NCBI GenBank assembly: GCA_022702705.1
Contig: CM040428.1
Coordinates: forward strand, 59,376,155-59,440,154
DNA length: 64,000 nt
Direction: 5' to 3'
Source: Papilionanthe hookeriana x Papilionanthe teres
Taxonomy: Eukaryota > Streptophyta > Magnoliopsida > Asparagales > Orchidaceae
Shown: positions 61,064-64,000 of the stretch, in pieces
Position numbering within the stretch: the stretch's first letter is position 1
How the letters are laid out: each line of letters begins with the position of its first letter
The notes under the pieces: model-generated
Seen by the model: only the letters and a program-made list of their open reading frames with translations
Database searches by the model: none
What the model was told of the DNA's origin: nothing
Program-made: the position numbers and the translations under genes

Positions 61064-62350
61064 TGATGACACTTATGTATAAAACATGTAATGTTATGTA
61101 GTGCATTGATAGCATTATTTGTATTACTTTTATATTTTTTGCGGGTATATTTGGTATTCATGTGCAAAATACAAGAAGAATTAGAGCATTTGGAGCGAAA
61201 AGAGTTAAACCATATGGAGTGCCCGAATGCCAGAGCAAGCGCCTCAATGCCCAATTCAACCCCATCTAAAATCCATAGAGCACAACGCGAGAGACTAAGC
61301 GCCCCTGTGCTAGGGGAAATTATAGCATACGAAGCACGGACGCAGTCCGCACGCAGCTCCTCAATACCCATCCAGTACTCTTGTAATAATCTATCAATAC
61401 CCAATAAACAATCGTAAATGCCTTAATAAGGGTATTGGGAGGTTATTCCACACCCAGCGACTGCGTACGTGCTTCGTATGCAATAATTTTCCCTGTGCTA
61501 GAGACTAAGCGTCGTGCCACACTAGCCAGCACTACTGCGCTTCAATGCCTTAATTGATGATTCAAGGCCATAAAATGCGGTACCAAAGCTAGCTCTATCG
61601 CACCAATAACCAATGCCTAGACGACACCTATCCAGTGTCATCGCGCTCCACTTGACTTGGGTGACTTTAGTGGTTTCACTGACAGTTTGCTGAGGGAAAA
61701 GATAAAATGGAAAATTTTCTTCACTAGGGTGGAGGATTCACGACATTGAGAGGCTTCGATATATTGGAGGACACAAGGAGAAAGCGCATCTTGGAGGTGA
61801 GAGACGTCAAACACTTGATGAGAAAAGCTTCTTCTTCATGTTGTGAGAAGGGAGCTTCCACTTATATGTTTGTGTGTGAGTGTTTATAATTAGTGTGTGG
61901 AGAGAATTGAGAGAAATCGAGGAGACATAAGGAGAAAAGACTTGGAAAGAAAGGAGTTCAATCCAAGTTATACTTTTTCCTTTACTTGTAAACTTTGAAT
62001 TTCTGTAAATGAAATCCTATTTATTTTCTTTAAGCATGTATAGGGTCTAATTATTTTATGTTTCTTTGATGCGATAATGTGAAGATTCATGTTCGTACCA
62101 TGAACATTCCCTAAACTAATTACCATATATTGGTACATTAACTTTCCAATCCTCATTTATTTTCTTGCCTGCCACTAGAAAAGTTAAAATTATTGGTGAT
62201 CTGGAACTTTTGATCGCAAGCTAGAAGAATAAGTTAACAATCAGCCTCTTAGTGGAATAGGAATACTCTCATTGGGAGATTATAATCACGTAAGGGAATG
62301 TAGATTCTAGGGAGACTTTGCAGGGGTACGGGTACTTAACTATATTGTAA
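61064..62350. repeat. Possible LTR (3' of the gag-like relic)
   Basis: Starts TGATGACACTTATGTATAAA, a common type of start for plant gypsy LTRs, and contains GAGCGCC/TAAGCG-rich sequence. The end near TTCCAACA (about 62350) is a guess, and no target duplication was found. A MITE (61314-61492) is inserted in it. Confidence 0.35.
61314..61492. mobile_element. 179-bp Mutator-type MITE
   Basis: Left end GGGAAATTATAGCATACGAA, right end reverse-complemented GGAAAATTATTGCATACGAA; the inverted repeat continues for about 33 bp (AGCACGKACGCAGTC). It is flanked by CTGTGCTAG at 61305-61313 and at 61493-61501, a perfect 9-bp duplication, which is the Mutator hallmark. No coding capacity. Removing it restores GCGCCCCTGTGCTAGAGACT. 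Confidence 0.9.
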
Positions 62351-62599
62351 GGTTCCAACACTTGTTATATTCTTAGTAATAAATAATTGTCCTTAATTGT
62401 CAAAGTTAAATAGGACAAATTGGAAGAACAATGAAAGTTCACATAATCCAATTCAAAGAAACATATTTCTCAATTTTTAACAGAACTCAAAACATTTAGT
62501 TGTAGAATTTTTAGAAACCTTTTCAAAACACAGAATTATTTTAAACTAAATGTAGAATTGGTAAAAAAGACTTGGATTGTTTGAAAATTAATTATTTCC
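62351..62599. other. Short non-coding stretch
   Basis: AT-rich; nothing recognised. Confidence 0.5.
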
Positions 62600-64000
62600 T
62601 CGTGGGATCAATGCATGAACTCAAAATCCGTATGCTATTTGATCGACGTGTATACTTGCATGATAACAAGTGCTTCCCCGCATTTTGGATCAGAGTGATT
62701 CTCAACAGTCCTAGAACTGATGGAAAGAAACCGACCCAGTTTTATTTTGCTCCCTGAACCTTCTTCCTTAATAGATGTGTACATTCATCCTAAGATGGTA
62801 TGCCAAGACAAATAACAAATTGATCCATTGGTTTTGGCAGAAGTCTTTAACTTTCATATAGACAAATTGGGACAAATTGGGTTCCGTTAATAGTGAATAT
62901 TACCATAGGTAAACTGTATTGACAAATAAGGTTGGTTCACATGAAGTTGCCAACAACTTTTGTAGTGATTTTGGCCAAAGCTCACACTTGAAAGAGTCAA
63001 TTGCTATTAGTATAAATCTTCTCTACCCTTTGATGGTGTAAAATGTTCAAGAAGATCCACTCACCACGCAACAAATGGGCATGAGCTCAAACAAGTTGTA
63101 ACTTGTGGGAAGGCTTTAATTGCATTGGGGCAAATTTTTGCACTATCTACATCTTAAAAACTTTTCAACATCTTTTTGGAGAATCAGCTAAAATACTCTT
63201 GCCTGAGTATACAATTTGCTAAATGTTTTCATCCGTATCGACTAACTCATTTACCGGAGTGTTTAAGAATATCAACGACCTCTTTCTCTCGCACACATCA
63301 CAAGTACAGCAACATGGCTGATCTCCAGAATGGTTTCCTATTTAGTATGACATATTGTGCGGCCTTTTTTTGAACTGTCTATGATCTTTAATGTCAATGA
63401 CGAGTTTCCCTATTTCTAAAAATTTGATATATAGGTCCATCCAAAATGTTGTTTTCTTGGTGTCCGCATCTATAACCTCGGCTTCATCAATTAAAAGCCA
63501 TGTAAGCTCTTGTGGTAGATCTCCAGTCAGACAGTTCAATTTAGATAGAAGATTCACAAGCCAATTTTTGTCCCTAGGAATATGCTCGGTCTTGAAGAAT
63601 TCGAATTTCCCTACTTTTGCTTTCACCTTTAAGAGATATCTCGCAATCATCTCCTCTTTAACTTCGTACTAACATTCACTTGATTAGTCATTAAATGAGA
63701 GTGTGACCATACAACTAAATGATTTACGTCTATCCCTTGGATGAAAAGTAGTCCAGTGATCAAAACTTCGTATTCAGCCTGGTTATGAATTACACCAAAT
63801 CCGACTTCAGTCGAATGATAAAAGAGGAAGCCACTCAAGCTCTTTAACACCAACCTTAGTCCTAGTCCTTAGCCACTCGACACACCATACATGCACTAAG
63901 TCCGGCTCAAATTGTAGGCTGATGTTGATGCGTGTTGGTCAATAGGCTCAAAAAATCTATCAGAAAGTCGTCATCTGCTTGTGCTTCGATTGTTGTCATG
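62600..64000 (-). pseudogene. Ty3/gypsy pol relic: RNase H and integrase (runs off window)
   Basis: Read on the minus strand from 64000: LGLRLVLKSLSGFLFYHSTE, then VGFGVIHNQAEYEVLITGLL, VNHLVVWSHSHLMTNQVN, and MIARYLLKVKAKVGKFEFFK with IPRDKNWLVNLLSKL. This is the RNase H domain of Tat-like gypsy elements (NNEAEYEAL, SDSQLVVNQV and IPREQN-type motifs). Active-site residues are partly lost. Below 63180 integrase pieces are visible in shifting frames (CKNLPQ, DLLEHFTPSKG, ITINGTQFVP-like) down to about 62620. The protease and RT parts would lie beyond the right edge. Confidence 0.8.

Noticed and set aside
61091..61417. 108-codon open frame
   Set aside because: Runs into the 179-bp MITE, whose removal destroys the frame.

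Overview
This looks like a repeat-dense piece of a flowering-plant nuclear genome. It is AT-rich, carries CC-NBS-LRR (CNL) resistance-gene debris, and has plant-type hAT, Ty1/copia, Ty3/gypsy, L1 and RTE elements. The RNBS-D CFxxCxxFP motif class is shared by monocots and dicots, so I cannot name the species. I found no intact host gene, tRNA or rRNA. Almost every long reading frame belongs to a transposon or a decayed gene.

Layout. (1) Positions 1-13702 and 32974-46642 are two copies of one ~13.7 kb segment in direct orientation, about 3% diverged where I counted. Each copy holds, in order: a 52-bp candidate exon on the minus strand; a decayed LRR fragment bounded by short inverted repeats; a decayed DUF659-type hAT element that itself contains a ~0.7 kb hAT derivative and an antisense RTE 3' end; and a long LTR. 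Copy B keeps that LTR whole (2316 bp, 5-bp target-site duplication). Copy A loses its last 59 bp at the duplication boundary. (2) Positions 15112-25523 hold a CNL pseudogene split by a decayed copia element (18405-24903, 5-bp TSD). Its LRR tail is a 135-bp tandem repeat. (3) Positions 27655-29760 are an L1 ORF2 pseudogene. (4) Positions 29985-31070 are a ~59-bp tandem array whose units can fold into hairpins with ~20-nt loops; some stem changes are compensatory. (5) Positions 50842-55770 are a structurally complete 4.9 kb hAT element with a perfect 8-bp TSD. It has an N-terminal transposase ORF fused to a captured beta-amylase (BAM2-like) fragment, followed by a captured CCDC12/cwf18-like fragment. 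(6) The right end (58433-64000) holds a gag-like transposon relic, a 179-bp Mutator-type MITE with a 9-bp TSD, and an antisense Ty3/gypsy integrase/RNase H remnant running off the window.

Possible host gene. Two short minus-strand exons (50494-50558 and 33416-33467 or 487-538) have canonical splice sites and join in frame. If real, much of the window would be very large intron sequence of one minus-strand gene, and one exon would have been duplicated with the 13.7 kb segment.

Best candidates for a new observation: the gene-capturing hAT element at 50842-55770, the covarying hairpin array at 29985-31070, and the exon carried by the segmental duplication.
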